The notes under the pieces were generated by a model that did no database searches, was not told the DNA's origin, and was given only the letters and a program-made list of their open reading frames with translations. This document shows, piece by piece, positions 50,670 to 58,032 of a stretch of DNA of 64,000 nucleotides. The DNA comes from CBDFFW01 sp965246945 (GTDB taxonomy: Bacteria; Pseudomonadota; Alphaproteobacteria; UBA11073). Position 1 is the first letter of the stretch. Every line of letters begins with the position of its first letter. Position numbers and translations under genes: made by a program. The stretch covers positions 1,054,001-1,118,000 of the forward strand of contig CBDFFW010000001.1 of the NCBI GenBank assembly GCA_965246945.1, written 5' to 3'.

Positions 50670-51389
50670 GAGGCCTAAAACATCCTGCATATCGTATTGA
50701 CCAGGCGGTTTATTTAAAACCCAGCTGGCGGCATGCACTGCGCCGCGCGCAAAAATGGCGCGGTCCGTGGCGCGGTGGGTTAGCTCTAGCCGCTCTTGCT
50801 GGCCGAAGAAAAAGGCTGTGTGTTCACCGGCAACGTCACCGCCGCGGGCGACACTGAAGCCGATATGGCCAGTTGCGCGCACACCAGTATGGCCATCACG
50901 AGCCGCAACTTTATTTGTTGCTAAATCTATATTCCGGCCCTTCGCAGCAGCCTGACCGAGCATTAATGCCGTACCACTTGGCGCATCAACTTTTTGATTG
51001 TGGTGTGTTTCAAAAATTTCAATATCGAATAATTCGGGCGGCAAGGTTTGCGCAGCGCGTTCGATCAGCCAGTTGAGTACATTCACGCCCAAGGAATAAT
51101 TGGCGGCATAAACCACGGCTTGATTTTGCGCATAGTTTTTGATCAGCAGTTCCTGATCTGGGGATAATCCCGTGGTGCCAATCACCAGGCGGGGCTTGGT
51201 CGATTGTTGGGCAGCCCAATTTAATAAGGCTGCCGTTGCTTCCGGCGTGCTGAAATCAATGATTACAGCGCTGCCGGCCAACGCCGCCAAATCATCACCG
51301 CGGTCGACAGCTTTGAATAAATGATTGCCTGCCAGCTGAACCAATTGCTGGCCCATACGCCCCTTGGCACCGTGAATACTGATTTTCAT
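50640..51389 (-). CDS. dapB: 4-hydroxy-tetrahydrodipicolinate reductase
   Basis: Second committed step to lysine and meso-diaminopimelate. N-terminal ISIHGAKGRMGQQLVQL binds NAD(P)H; IDFSTPEATAALL; IGTTGLSPDQE; and the substrate motif ETHHNQKVDAPSGTALMLG. The normal enzyme ends at DMQDVLGL; here nine more residues (VIPTKVGIQ) and the stop codon come from a family B repeat. 249 residues in total, slightly short in the middle but with all catalytic residues. Probably functional. Confidence 0.96.
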   Translation of the reverse strand: MKISIHGAKGRMGQQLVQLAGNHLFKAVDRGDDLAALAGSAVIIDFSTPEATAALLNWAAQQSTKPRLVIGTTGLSPDQELLIKNYAQNQAVVYAANYSLGVNVLNWLIERAAQTLPPELFDIEIFETHHNQKVDAPSGTALMLGQAAAKGRNIDLATNKVAARDGHTGVRATGHIGFSVARGGDVAGEHTAFFFGQQERLELTHRATDRAIFARGAVHAASWVLNKPPGQYDMQDVLGLVIPTKVGIQ

Positions 51390-51479
51390 AAGCTATTGAT
51401 GTGCGCAAAAAGCTGGTGTTGCAAATGATTTTCACCTACATAGAAAGACAATTAAACCACTTTAAAAGGACGAAAAGAC

Positions 51480-52022
51480 ATGCTGACCATTGGCGATACA
51501 TTCCCAAGTTTTAAACTAAAAGGTGTGGTTTCGAGCGATCCCAAAACCGCGTTTAAAGATTTTTCGGCCGATAGTCACAAAGGCAAATGGGCGGTTTATT
51601 TTGCCTGGCCGAAAGATTTTACCTTTGTATGCCCCACTGAAATTGCCGCTTTCAGCAAAATGGCCAAGGAATTCGCCGACCGTGATTGCGTGGTTTATGG
51701 GTTGAGCACTGATAATGAATTTGTGCATTTGGCCTGGCGCACCCATCACGACGATTTAAAAAATCTGGCCATTCCCATGCTGTCTGATTTGAAGCGTGAA
51801 TTGTCCGAACAATTAGGTATTTTGCACAAAGAAGACGGTGTGTGTTTGCGTGCGACTTACATTGTGGATCCGGAACAAGTGATCCGTTTTGTTTCGGTTT
51901 ACGATATGTCGGTTGGCCGTAATCCGCAGGAAGTTTTGCGGACATTGGATGCGTTGCAAAGCGATGAGCTGTGCCCATGCAACTGGCAAAAGGGCGAAGA
52001 GCATTTAAAGAAAGCAGCGTAA
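51480..52022 (+). CDS. ahpC: Alkyl hydroperoxide reductase C (peroxiredoxin)
   Basis: Thiol peroxidase reducing hydrogen peroxide and alkyl hydroperoxides. Peroxidatic Cys51 in KDFTFVCPTEIAAF; resolving Cys pair near the C-terminus in SDELCPCNWQKGEEHL. This C-terminal CPCNW form is the type reduced by AhpD rather than AhpF, and ahpD follows 3 bp downstream. An AAAAGGACG lies before the ATG. 180 residues. Confidence 0.96.
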   Translation: MLTIGDTFPSFKLKGVVSSDPKTAFKDFSADSHKGKWAVYFAWPKDFTFVCPTEIAAFSKMAKEFADRDCVVYGLSTDNEFVHLAWRTHHDDLKNLAIPMLSDLKRELSEQLGILHKEDGVCLRATYIVDPEQVIRFVSVYDMSVGRNPQEVLRTLDALQSDELCPCNWQKGEEHLKKAA

Positions 52023-52025
52023 CCT

Positions 52026-52583
52026 ATGAACTTTGAAGAGCTGAAAGACAGCATCCCGGATTATGCCAAGGATCTCCGCCTAAATCTGTCATCTTTGCGG
52101 ACACCCATTCCGGGAATGACTGAAACACAAGTCCTGGGCTGCATGCTGGCCTGTGCGATTGCTGCAAAAAATCCATTATTGGTGCAAGCGGTTTATGATG
52201 AAGCGCAAAGCCAATTGCGGCCAGAAGATATTGCTGGTGCGCAAACGGCCGCCGTATTGATGGCGATGAATAATGTGTATTACCGTTTCCTGGATCAATC
52301 TGGCCATGAAGATTACGGTAAGGCACGGGTAAATCTGCGTATGAATGGTATGGTTAGCCAACCGGCCCATGCCGCCGATTTCGAGTTATGGTCGCTCGCG
52401 GTTTCTGCGATGAATGGATGCAGCACTTGTGTGAAATCACACCGCGCAAAACTGGAAGAAGAAGGGGTTGACCCTGAGATTATTCGCCAGGGCGCGCGCA
52501 TTGCAGCCGTTATTCAAGCAGTGGCCACTGTGCTGACATCGCAAGATATAATGATTGCGCCGCAAATTGCTGAAGCGGCATAA
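52026..52583 (+). CDS. ahpD: Alkyl hydroperoxide reductase AhpD
   Basis: Reduces AhpC, in mycobacteria through lipoylated dihydrolipoamide succinyltransferase and Lpd. 185 residues with the catalytic set Glu120, Cys132, Cys135 and His139 in NGCSTCVKSHRAKLEEEGV, the CMD-domain active-site motif. The window also encodes lpdA and lipB, which would supply the reductant by that route, although they are not linked. Translationally close to ahpC and followed by cobS after 6 bp. Confidence 0.95.
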   Translation: MNFEELKDSIPDYAKDLRLNLSSLRTPIPGMTETQVLGCMLACAIAAKNPLLVQAVYDEAQSQLRPEDIAGAQTAAVLMAMNNVYYRFLDQSGHEDYGKARVNLRMNGMVSQPAHAADFELWSLAVSAMNGCSTCVKSHRAKLEEEGVDPEIIRQGARIAAVIQAVATVLTSQDIMIAPQIAEAA

Positions 52584-52589
52584 GTTATT

Positions 52590-53543
52590 ATGTCGCATTC
52601 CCTGCAGCCATCGGATCAACCGGATAGTATTGCCGATACGCACAAGCTGTTCGGGTTTAAATTTGCGGCCGATGTACCCGCTTTTAAAGAACCGAATGAT
52701 TGGGTGCCACCGGCGGATAACGCTTATCAATTTGACCGGCTGACCACCGAGGCGATTTTAAGCGGTTTAGCGTTTAACCGGCGCGTGCTGATTCAAGGTT
52801 TTCACGGCACCGGAAAATCCAGTCATATCGAACAGATTGCCGCGCGGCTAAACTGGCCGTGTGTGCGGATTAATCTGGATAGCCATGTCAGCCGGATTGA
52901 TCTGCTGGGCAAAGATGCGATTGTGCTGCAGGACGGCAAACAAGTAACGACGTTTCAAGAAGGTTTGTTGCCCTGGGCTTATCAACGGCCGGTGATTTTC
53001 GTGTTGGATGAATATGATGCGGGCCGGCCGGATGTGCTATTTGTGATTCAGCGGATTTTGGAAAGTGAAGGGCGGTTAACGCTGCTGGAAAAAAATCAGG
53101 TGATTGATCCGCATCCGTATTTTCGGTTATTTGCAACCGCGAATACGGTTGGTTTGGGTGATGCCAGCGGTATGTATCATGGTACCAATCCGTTAAACCA
53201 AGGACAGTTGGATCGCTGGCAAATTATCACCACATTAAATTATCTGGAACCGGAACACGAAACGGCGATTATCTTAAAAAAGCAGCCGAAACTAGATACG
53301 ACGATGGTGCGCCGGATGGTGGAACTGGCGAATATGACGCGGACGGGTTTTGCGGCCGGTGATATCTCCACATTAATGTCACCACGGACAGTGCTGACTT
53401 GGGCGGAAAACTATACTATTTTTAACGATCTCGCGCGCAGTTTTCAGCTCACTTTTGTCAACCGCTGCGATGAACTGGAACGCACGATTATCGCCGAATA
53501 TTACCAGCGCTGCTTCGCCGAAGAATTGGCGCTTGCTGCTTAG
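52590..53543 (+). CDS. cobS: Cobaltochelatase CobS-type AAA+ ATPase
   Basis: 317 residues matching CobS, the AAA+ subunit that with CobT and CobN inserts cobalt in aerobic cobalamin synthesis. Features: VPPADNAYQFDRLTTEAIL, Walker A IQGFHGTGKSSHIEQIA, INLDSHVSRIDLLGKDAIVL, Walker B VIFVLDEYDAGRPDVLFVIQ (in parts VIFVLDEYD and DVLFVIQRIL), and FATANTVGLGDASGMYHGT. In most alphaproteobacteria cobT follows; here the gene lies behind ahpCD, ends at a convergent repeat, and no cobT, cobN or other cob gene is in the window. It may work with a CobT elsewhere or have another partner. Confidence 0.92.
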   Translation: MSHSLQPSDQPDSIADTHKLFGFKFAADVPAFKEPNDWVPPADNAYQFDRLTTEAILSGLAFNRRVLIQGFHGTGKSSHIEQIAARLNWPCVRINLDSHVSRIDLLGKDAIVLQDGKQVTTFQEGLLPWAYQRPVIFVLDEYDAGRPDVLFVIQRILESEGRLTLLEKNQVIDPHPYFRLFATANTVGLGDASGMYHGTNPLNQGQLDRWQIITTLNYLEPEHETAIILKKQPKLDTTMVRRMVELANMTRTGFAAGDISTLMSPRTVLTWAENYTIFNDLARSFQLTFVNRCDELERTIIAEYYQRCFAEELALAA

Positions 53544-53552
53544 TTAGCGCCG

Positions 53553-53683
53553 TCATTCCGACGAAAGTCGGAATCCAGTGGTTGATAAGTGCAATGCATC
53601 GCATTGCTCAAACAATAATTATTTTGTGTCATGCTGCGCATGACGAGTCTGGGTCACTGGATCCCGATTTGCATCGGGATGAC
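53553..53683. repeat. Nested palindromic repeat, family B (copy 7)
   Basis: 131 bp between the convergent cobS and double-ddl genes, reaching into the latter. Arms GTCATTCCGACGAAAGTCGG and ATCCCGATTTGCATCGGGAT; inner hairpins AATGCATCGCATT and TCATGCTGCGCATGA. Confidence 0.92.
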
Positions 53684-56049
53684 GATTCTGTTTCAATCAA
53701 ATGTGCTAGGAAATCAGCAGGACGTTTGTTGGAATCTTGCGCCATCCATTGGTGATAGATAACGGTGGATGGCGTGAGACCTGGCAAAGTATTGGCTTCG
53801 ATCAGCAGCGCTTGATCGGTTTTGATGTTAAAGAAAATATCGAGACGGGCGTAGTTTTGGATGCCGAGTGTCGCAGCCGCCTTTTCGATTTTGCTTTCAA
53901 TTATTGTCCGTTGCGCGGCGCTGATGATACTGACCGGCGGCGGCGTTAAATTCACGCCTGTCCCACCTTGGAATTTTTCTTCCAAGCTTAAGACCGCATT
54001 GGCCGCCACCGTGATACTTGGCGGCAGGGATTGATATATACCGTTTTGCTCCAGAACACCAACGGTCAATTCAATCCAGCCAGTGTGGGCTTCATGTTTT
54101 AATTCTGTACCGACAATTTGCAGGTGATCGGTTTCAATGTAAGGTTCTAAAATATACTTACTGCTGTGTGCGCTGGCGAGTTCGACAATTTCTGGTTGTT
54201 CGGCAAAACTATGCGGCGGAAAAAAGCTGGCACCTGCACGCAGGAATTTGCCGTAAATGGCAAGTTGGACAGCATCGCTGAGTTTAATCACGCCAGCCGA
54301 ACAGCCTTCATCTTGTGGTTTTAGGATCAATTTTTGGGACTGCCAATTGGTGGTTAATTCCTGCCACAAGTCAACCCAATCGGTGCTGGCATTTTCCAGA
54401 TCCGCTTGGCTTAGATGATGTTTGGGGCAGGCAGTTAACTGTTTATCGCGCAGGGCATCAATCGCAGCGCCGGTTGCGAGTTTATCCATGCATAATGCCG
54501 AAGCCGCTGAACCCGAACCGTTATAATGCAGACCGCGCCCATCAAGCTCTGCCTGCAACCGGCCATCTTCACCCATGCCGCCATGCAAGCCTAAAAAGAC
54601 AAAGGCATTTTGTGCTGCCGCTTTCTGTAAGAAGTTTTCTAATGATAAAGATTGCGGTTCGGCTAATGCGGCTTGCTGTTCGATTTCACTATAGCCAAGC
54701 GCCGGTAAAATTTGTGGTAGATACGGCTTCAAACTGGCCGTGATACTGGCGCTATCGGCACAGCTGTGCATAATTTCTTCAACCGTGTGTTGCAGGGCAT
54801 AAGCATAGGGCAATTGCCAGATGGTTTGCGCATCGGTGCCAAGTAGAAATAGCTGCGGTGAACAATTTGCCGTCTGTTGCAATTTCAGCCAAACATTGGT
54901 CCCGCTCATCAATGAAACTTGCCGCTCGGCCGTGCTGCCGCCACAAATTACGGCGACCAGCTCTGTGCCATTACGCGGTTGGGCCGGCGGTAAGACAACG
55001 CCATGCCGCTGGGCCGCACTGTTTAGAACATGGCGTAAAACCTGGCGGTGGGTGAGGCCGATGCGGGCGGCTTGTTGGAATAAAAAGCTGTTCTGTTCCA
55101 TTCCGCTAATCGGGTTTAAATCAGAAAATAAAACGGTGCCGTCTTTTAACCACCAGCCATCCAAGCGCGCAAAATCCTGCATGCCGAATAATTTAAAAAT
55201 CTGCGCTGCCTGCTGGCGGATGGTGTTAATCACATTGGTAGGAAAACGCGGCGGGCAGAAATAAGCGGCTTGGTTGGTGGGTAGATATTTGCGGCGAAAA
55301 TCGAAGATTTGATTGTCTTGGTAACTAACTGCGATTTCGCTGGGTAGCAATGCAACGGGTTCGCCGTCTGTGCCGGTTAGCACAACAATAGTAAATTCCT
55401 GGCCATCACAAAATGGTTCAATCATCACACGGCTATCATGCGTCTGGGCGAGCAGTTTATCGGCCGCAGCAGTGGCGGCTTCAGCGCTAGCCACCGAATG
55501 CACGCCAATGCTGCTGCCACCGGCCACGGGTTTAACGACAGCGCGCTGCAAATTATGTGTGCGCCAAAAAACGGGAATGGCCGTGCTTTCTTCCGCTTGG
55601 CTGACGGTGAGACTGGGCAGCGTGGCCAGGCCATTGGCCCGCAATATACTGGCCGCAACATCTTTGAAAAACATTTGGCGGCAGGCGGCGGCTGGGCTGG
55701 CAACATATGGAATATCATGCTGCTCTAAAAAATTCTGGAGCTGACCATCTTCGCCGTAAGCGCCATGAATGGCGGGGAAAACCAGATGGCAAGCTTGCAG
55801 TGCTTCAACCACCTGTTTTTCATTCAAAACCTGTGCGGTTTCGGCGAGTTTGAAATCGAAATCAGAAGGCGTGTTTGAATAAAGTTGGGTGGTGGAAAGC
55901 CGATAAAATTTCAGTTTCTCATCCACATAAAATGGCACAATTTCGATATTGCTATCGGCGATATGATCAAGCAGGGAACGAGCAGAATTAAGGGAAATAC
56001 CCCGCTCGGCCGATGGCCCGCCACAAATCACTGCAAGTTGAAATGACAT
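53629..56049 (-). CDS. Tandem-fused D-alanine--D-alanine ligase-like protein (two ATP-grasp units)
   Basis: 806 residues made of two complete Ddl-like units. Unit 1 (1-350): ICGGPSAERGISLNSARSLL, FPAIHGAYGEDGQLQNFLE, VVKPVAGGSSIGVHSV, RLDGWW and LFSDLNPISGMEQNSFLF. Unit 2 (362-788): ICGGSTAERQVSLMSGTN, FLGLHGGMGEDGRLQAELDG, LILKPQDEGCSAGVIKL, YARLDIFF and LLIEANTLPGLTPSTVIYH. Unit 2 keeps the standard metal motif E-x-N-T-x-P-G-x-T; unit 1 has D-L-N-P-I-S-G-M instead. A normal Ddl is about 310 residues and works as a dimer. The last 17 residues and the stop come from a palindromic repeat. It could be the cell's Ddl or a ligase of other substrates. Confidence 0.9.
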   Translation of the reverse strand: MSFQLAVICGGPSAERGISLNSARSLLDHIADSNIEIVPFYVDEKLKFYRLSTTQLYSNTPSDFDFKLAETAQVLNEKQVVEALQACHLVFPAIHGAYGEDGQLQNFLEQHDIPYVASPAAACRQMFFKDVAASILRANGLATLPSLTVSQAEESTAIPVFWRTHNLQRAVVKPVAGGSSIGVHSVASAEAATAAADKLLAQTHDSRVMIEPFCDGQEFTIVVLTGTDGEPVALLPSEIAVSYQDNQIFDFRRKYLPTNQAAYFCPPRFPTNVINTIRQQAAQIFKLFGMQDFARLDGWWLKDGTVLFSDLNPISGMEQNSFLFQQAARIGLTHRQVLRHVLNSAAQRHGVVLPPAQPRNGTELVAVICGGSTAERQVSLMSGTNVWLKLQQTANCSPQLFLLGTDAQTIWQLPYAYALQHTVEEIMHSCADSASITASLKPYLPQILPALGYSEIEQQAALAEPQSLSLENFLQKAAAQNAFVFLGLHGGMGEDGRLQAELDGRGLHYNGSGSAASALCMDKLATGAAIDALRDKQLTACPKHHLSQADLENASTDWVDLWQELTTNWQSQKLILKPQDEGCSAGVIKLSDAVQLAIYGKFLRAGASFFPPHSFAEQPEIVELASAHSSKYILEPYIETDHLQIVGTELKHEAHTGWIELTVGVLEQNGIYQSLPPSITVAANAVLSLEEKFQGGTGVNLTPPPVSIISAAQRTIIESKIEKAAATLGIQNYARLDIFFNIKTDQALLIEANTLPGLTPSTVIYHQWMAQDSNKRPADFLAHLIETESSSRCKSGSSDPDSSCAA

Positions 56050-56093
56050 GCGTTAATGCTAATAATGTTAAAGGCTTTTGCCTAGCAAAAGCC

Positions 56094-56219
56094 GTCATCC
56101 CGACGGAAGTCGGGATCTAGTGATAAATTAATGAATCATGCTGGCATGATACAAAATTATTCTTTTTTGAGCGCTACGCGCAGTTTTAGTCACTGGATCC
56201 CGACTTTCGTCGGGATGAC
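56094..56219. repeat. Nested palindromic repeat, family B (copy 8)
   Basis: 126 bp between the start of the double-ddl gene and the radC stop. Arms GTCATCCCGACGGAAGTCGG and CCGACTTTCGTCGGGATGAC; the interior (TCATGCTGGCATGA, GAGCGCTACGCGCA) is in the opposite orientation relative to copy 5, so elements insert both ways. Confidence 0.92.
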
Positions 56220-56221
56220 GA

Positions 56222-56902
56222 TTATAACAATCCCAACTGGCGGAAACTGGCATGGGCGGTTTTGGCGATGATGATGTGGTCGTGCAGTAAAATGCCGACG
56301 GCGGCGGTGGCTTGGTTGATTTGTTGGGTGAGCAGAATATCGGCCTGGCTGGGGGTCGGGTCACCGCCTGGGTGGTTGTGGACCATGATTAACGCAGAAG
56401 CGCCATGATTTAACGCGCGTTTGATAATTTCACGCGGATAGGCGGGCGTATGATCAATCGTGCCTTCCTGTTGCACTTCATCGGCGATTAGCCGGTTTTT
56501 CTTGTCTAAAAATAACAGGCGCAATTGTTCGCGGTTCACATGCGCCATGGCCATATGGCAATATTCAATTAGCTGCTGCCAATTGCTTAGCACCGTTTTG
56601 TTGTGCACCTGCTGCTGCGCCATCACCAGGGCGGCGGCCTGCACGGCTTTGAACAGCGCAATGGCACCATAACCCAAACCTTTGAACTGTTGCAGTTCAT
56701 CCACATTGGCGGCGAGCAAGCGGTTGAATGAACCAAATTGTTTTAACAAATCCTTGGCCAGCGGTTTTACATCGCGCCGCGGAATGGCATAGCATAACAG
56801 CAATTCCAGTAATTCATATTCCGCCACGCCCGCCACACCGGCGGTTAAAAATCGGGCCTTTAGCCTGGCGCGGTGGCCGCTGTGATCTGGTACATCACCC
56901 AT
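56222..56902 (-). CDS. radC: RadC/JAB-domain protein
   Basis: 226 residues: an N-terminal helix-hairpin-helix (ELLELLLCYAIPRRDVKPLA, LQQFKGLGYGAIALFKAVQA) and a C-terminal JAB1/MPN-like metal domain with VNREQLRLLFLDKKNRL, PREIIKRALNHGASALIMVHNHPGGDPTPSQADILL (metal His in VHNHPGGD). The usual S in H-N-H-P-S-G-D is Gly. Despite the old name, no repair role is established for the family. Its stop is 2 bp from a repeat. Confidence 0.95.
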   Translation of the reverse strand: MGDVPDHSGHRARLKARFLTAGVAGVAEYELLELLLCYAIPRRDVKPLAKDLLKQFGSFNRLLAANVDELQQFKGLGYGAIALFKAVQAAALVMAQQQVHNKTVLSNWQQLIEYCHMAMAHVNREQLRLLFLDKKNRLIADEVQQEGTIDHTPAYPREIIKRALNHGASALIMVHNHPGGDPTPSQADILLTQQINQATAAVGILLHDHIIIAKTAHASFRQLGLL

Positions 56903-56961
56903 CTATAAATAACTTAACCAAATCGCTTGTCCGCATCTAGTATAAATGCTTAGACAGCCAG

Positions 56962-57993
56962 ATGAGTTTCATTCGCCTATTGGCATTTCTGTTGGTGATT
57001 GCATTGGGGACACAGGCCCAGGCCCATGACACATTGCAACCAATTGCAGCCCAACCGGATGACCATGCCCCCATCGGCGTGATGGGCGACCATACCCATG
57101 CCAAAGGCAGTTGGATGCTATCCTATAGTTACGATTGGCAGCATATAACTGGGCTGCGTGCTGGCACTAGCCGTGAGAGTACCGATGATGTGTTTGCGCA
57201 AGGGTATATGATGGCCCCCACTAAAATGGATATGCAAATGCATATGCTGGGTTTGATGTATGGCGTAACCAAGCGGACAAGCTTAATGTTAATGGCCCCC
57301 TATAATATCAATGATATGGATGAGGTCGATAATATGGGCACCCGCAGCAGCATGCATAGCGAAGGCTGGGGCGATCTGCAGCTGACCAGTTTGACCAATA
57401 TCTGGATGCGGCATAATCCCAGTACCGGCCGCAGCGATCATATAAATGTTAATTTGGGTCTCAGCATACCCACCGGTTCGATTGATAAGCGGGATACGAT
57501 GATGGGTTTGCCCAACCAAAAACTGCCATATATGATGCAATTGGGTTCCGGCACTTGGGACCCGAAATTTGGGATTACTTATTCTCGCCAATACCAAAAA
57601 TGGTCGCTGGGGTTGCAAGGTAATGCGACCATGCGGGTGGGGCAGAATGATCAGGGATACCGGCGCGGCAATGAATATGATGCCAGTTTCTGGCTGGCCC
57701 GTAATTTAAACCGTTATTTTTCCGGTTCACTGCGTTTGAATGGTAAGCGGTGGGATAATATTCATGGGTCAGATAATGAATTAATGCCAATGATGGATCC
57801 CACCAATCAGGCTAATTTGCAGGCAGGTGAACGGGTTGATGCTTTAATCGGGATTAATCTTTTAAAACCAAATGGGTGGGGGGCGCGCAATCGTTTAGGC
57901 GTTGAATTTGGCGTGCCGGTTTATCAACGGCTGGATGGCCCGCAATTGGAAACCGATTACCGATTAACGGCCGGTTGGCAATATAGCTTTTAA
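56962..57993 (+). CDS. Met-rich outer-membrane beta-barrel protein
   Basis: 343 residues with a signal peptide (FIRLLAFLLVIALGTQAQA-H). The mature protein begins with DHAPIGVMGDHTHAKGSWML and continues with alternating beta strands, ending TDYRLTAGWQYSF with a terminal Phe. It belongs by pattern to a family of transporter-like outer-membrane barrels annotated with phenol-degradation (MetA-like) proteins and often found with metal, notably copper, genes. Met and His are abundant in YMMAPTKMDMQMHMLGLMYG and NDMDEVDNMGTRSSMHSEG, which would suit copper or silver binding; this is inference. Divergent from radC. Confidence 0.75.
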   Translation: MSFIRLLAFLLVIALGTQAQAHDTLQPIAAQPDDHAPIGVMGDHTHAKGSWMLSYSYDWQHITGLRAGTSRESTDDVFAQGYMMAPTKMDMQMHMLGLMYGVTKRTSLMLMAPYNINDMDEVDNMGTRSSMHSEGWGDLQLTSLTNIWMRHNPSTGRSDHINVNLGLSIPTGSIDKRDTMMGLPNQKLPYMMQLGSGTWDPKFGITYSRQYQKWSLGLQGNATMRVGQNDQGYRRGNEYDASFWLARNLNRYFSGSLRLNGKRWDNIHGSDNELMPMMDPTNQANLQAGERVDALIGINLLKPNGWGARNRLGVEFGVPVYQRLDGPQLETDYRLTAGWQYSF

Positions 57994-58032
57994 AGTTTTG
58001 GCTATAATGCCTGACATGCCGTAAATAGCCTT

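Noticed and set aside
50640..51389. DapB considered truncated because it is shorter than the E. coli enzyme
   Set aside because: Cofactor and substrate motifs and the DVLGL end are all present; only the repeat-derived tail is abnormal.
16653..56219. Dispersed repeats considered as a CRISPR array or insertion sequences
   Set aside because: Copies are kilobases apart, palindromic and without spacers or cas genes; none contains a transposase ORF.
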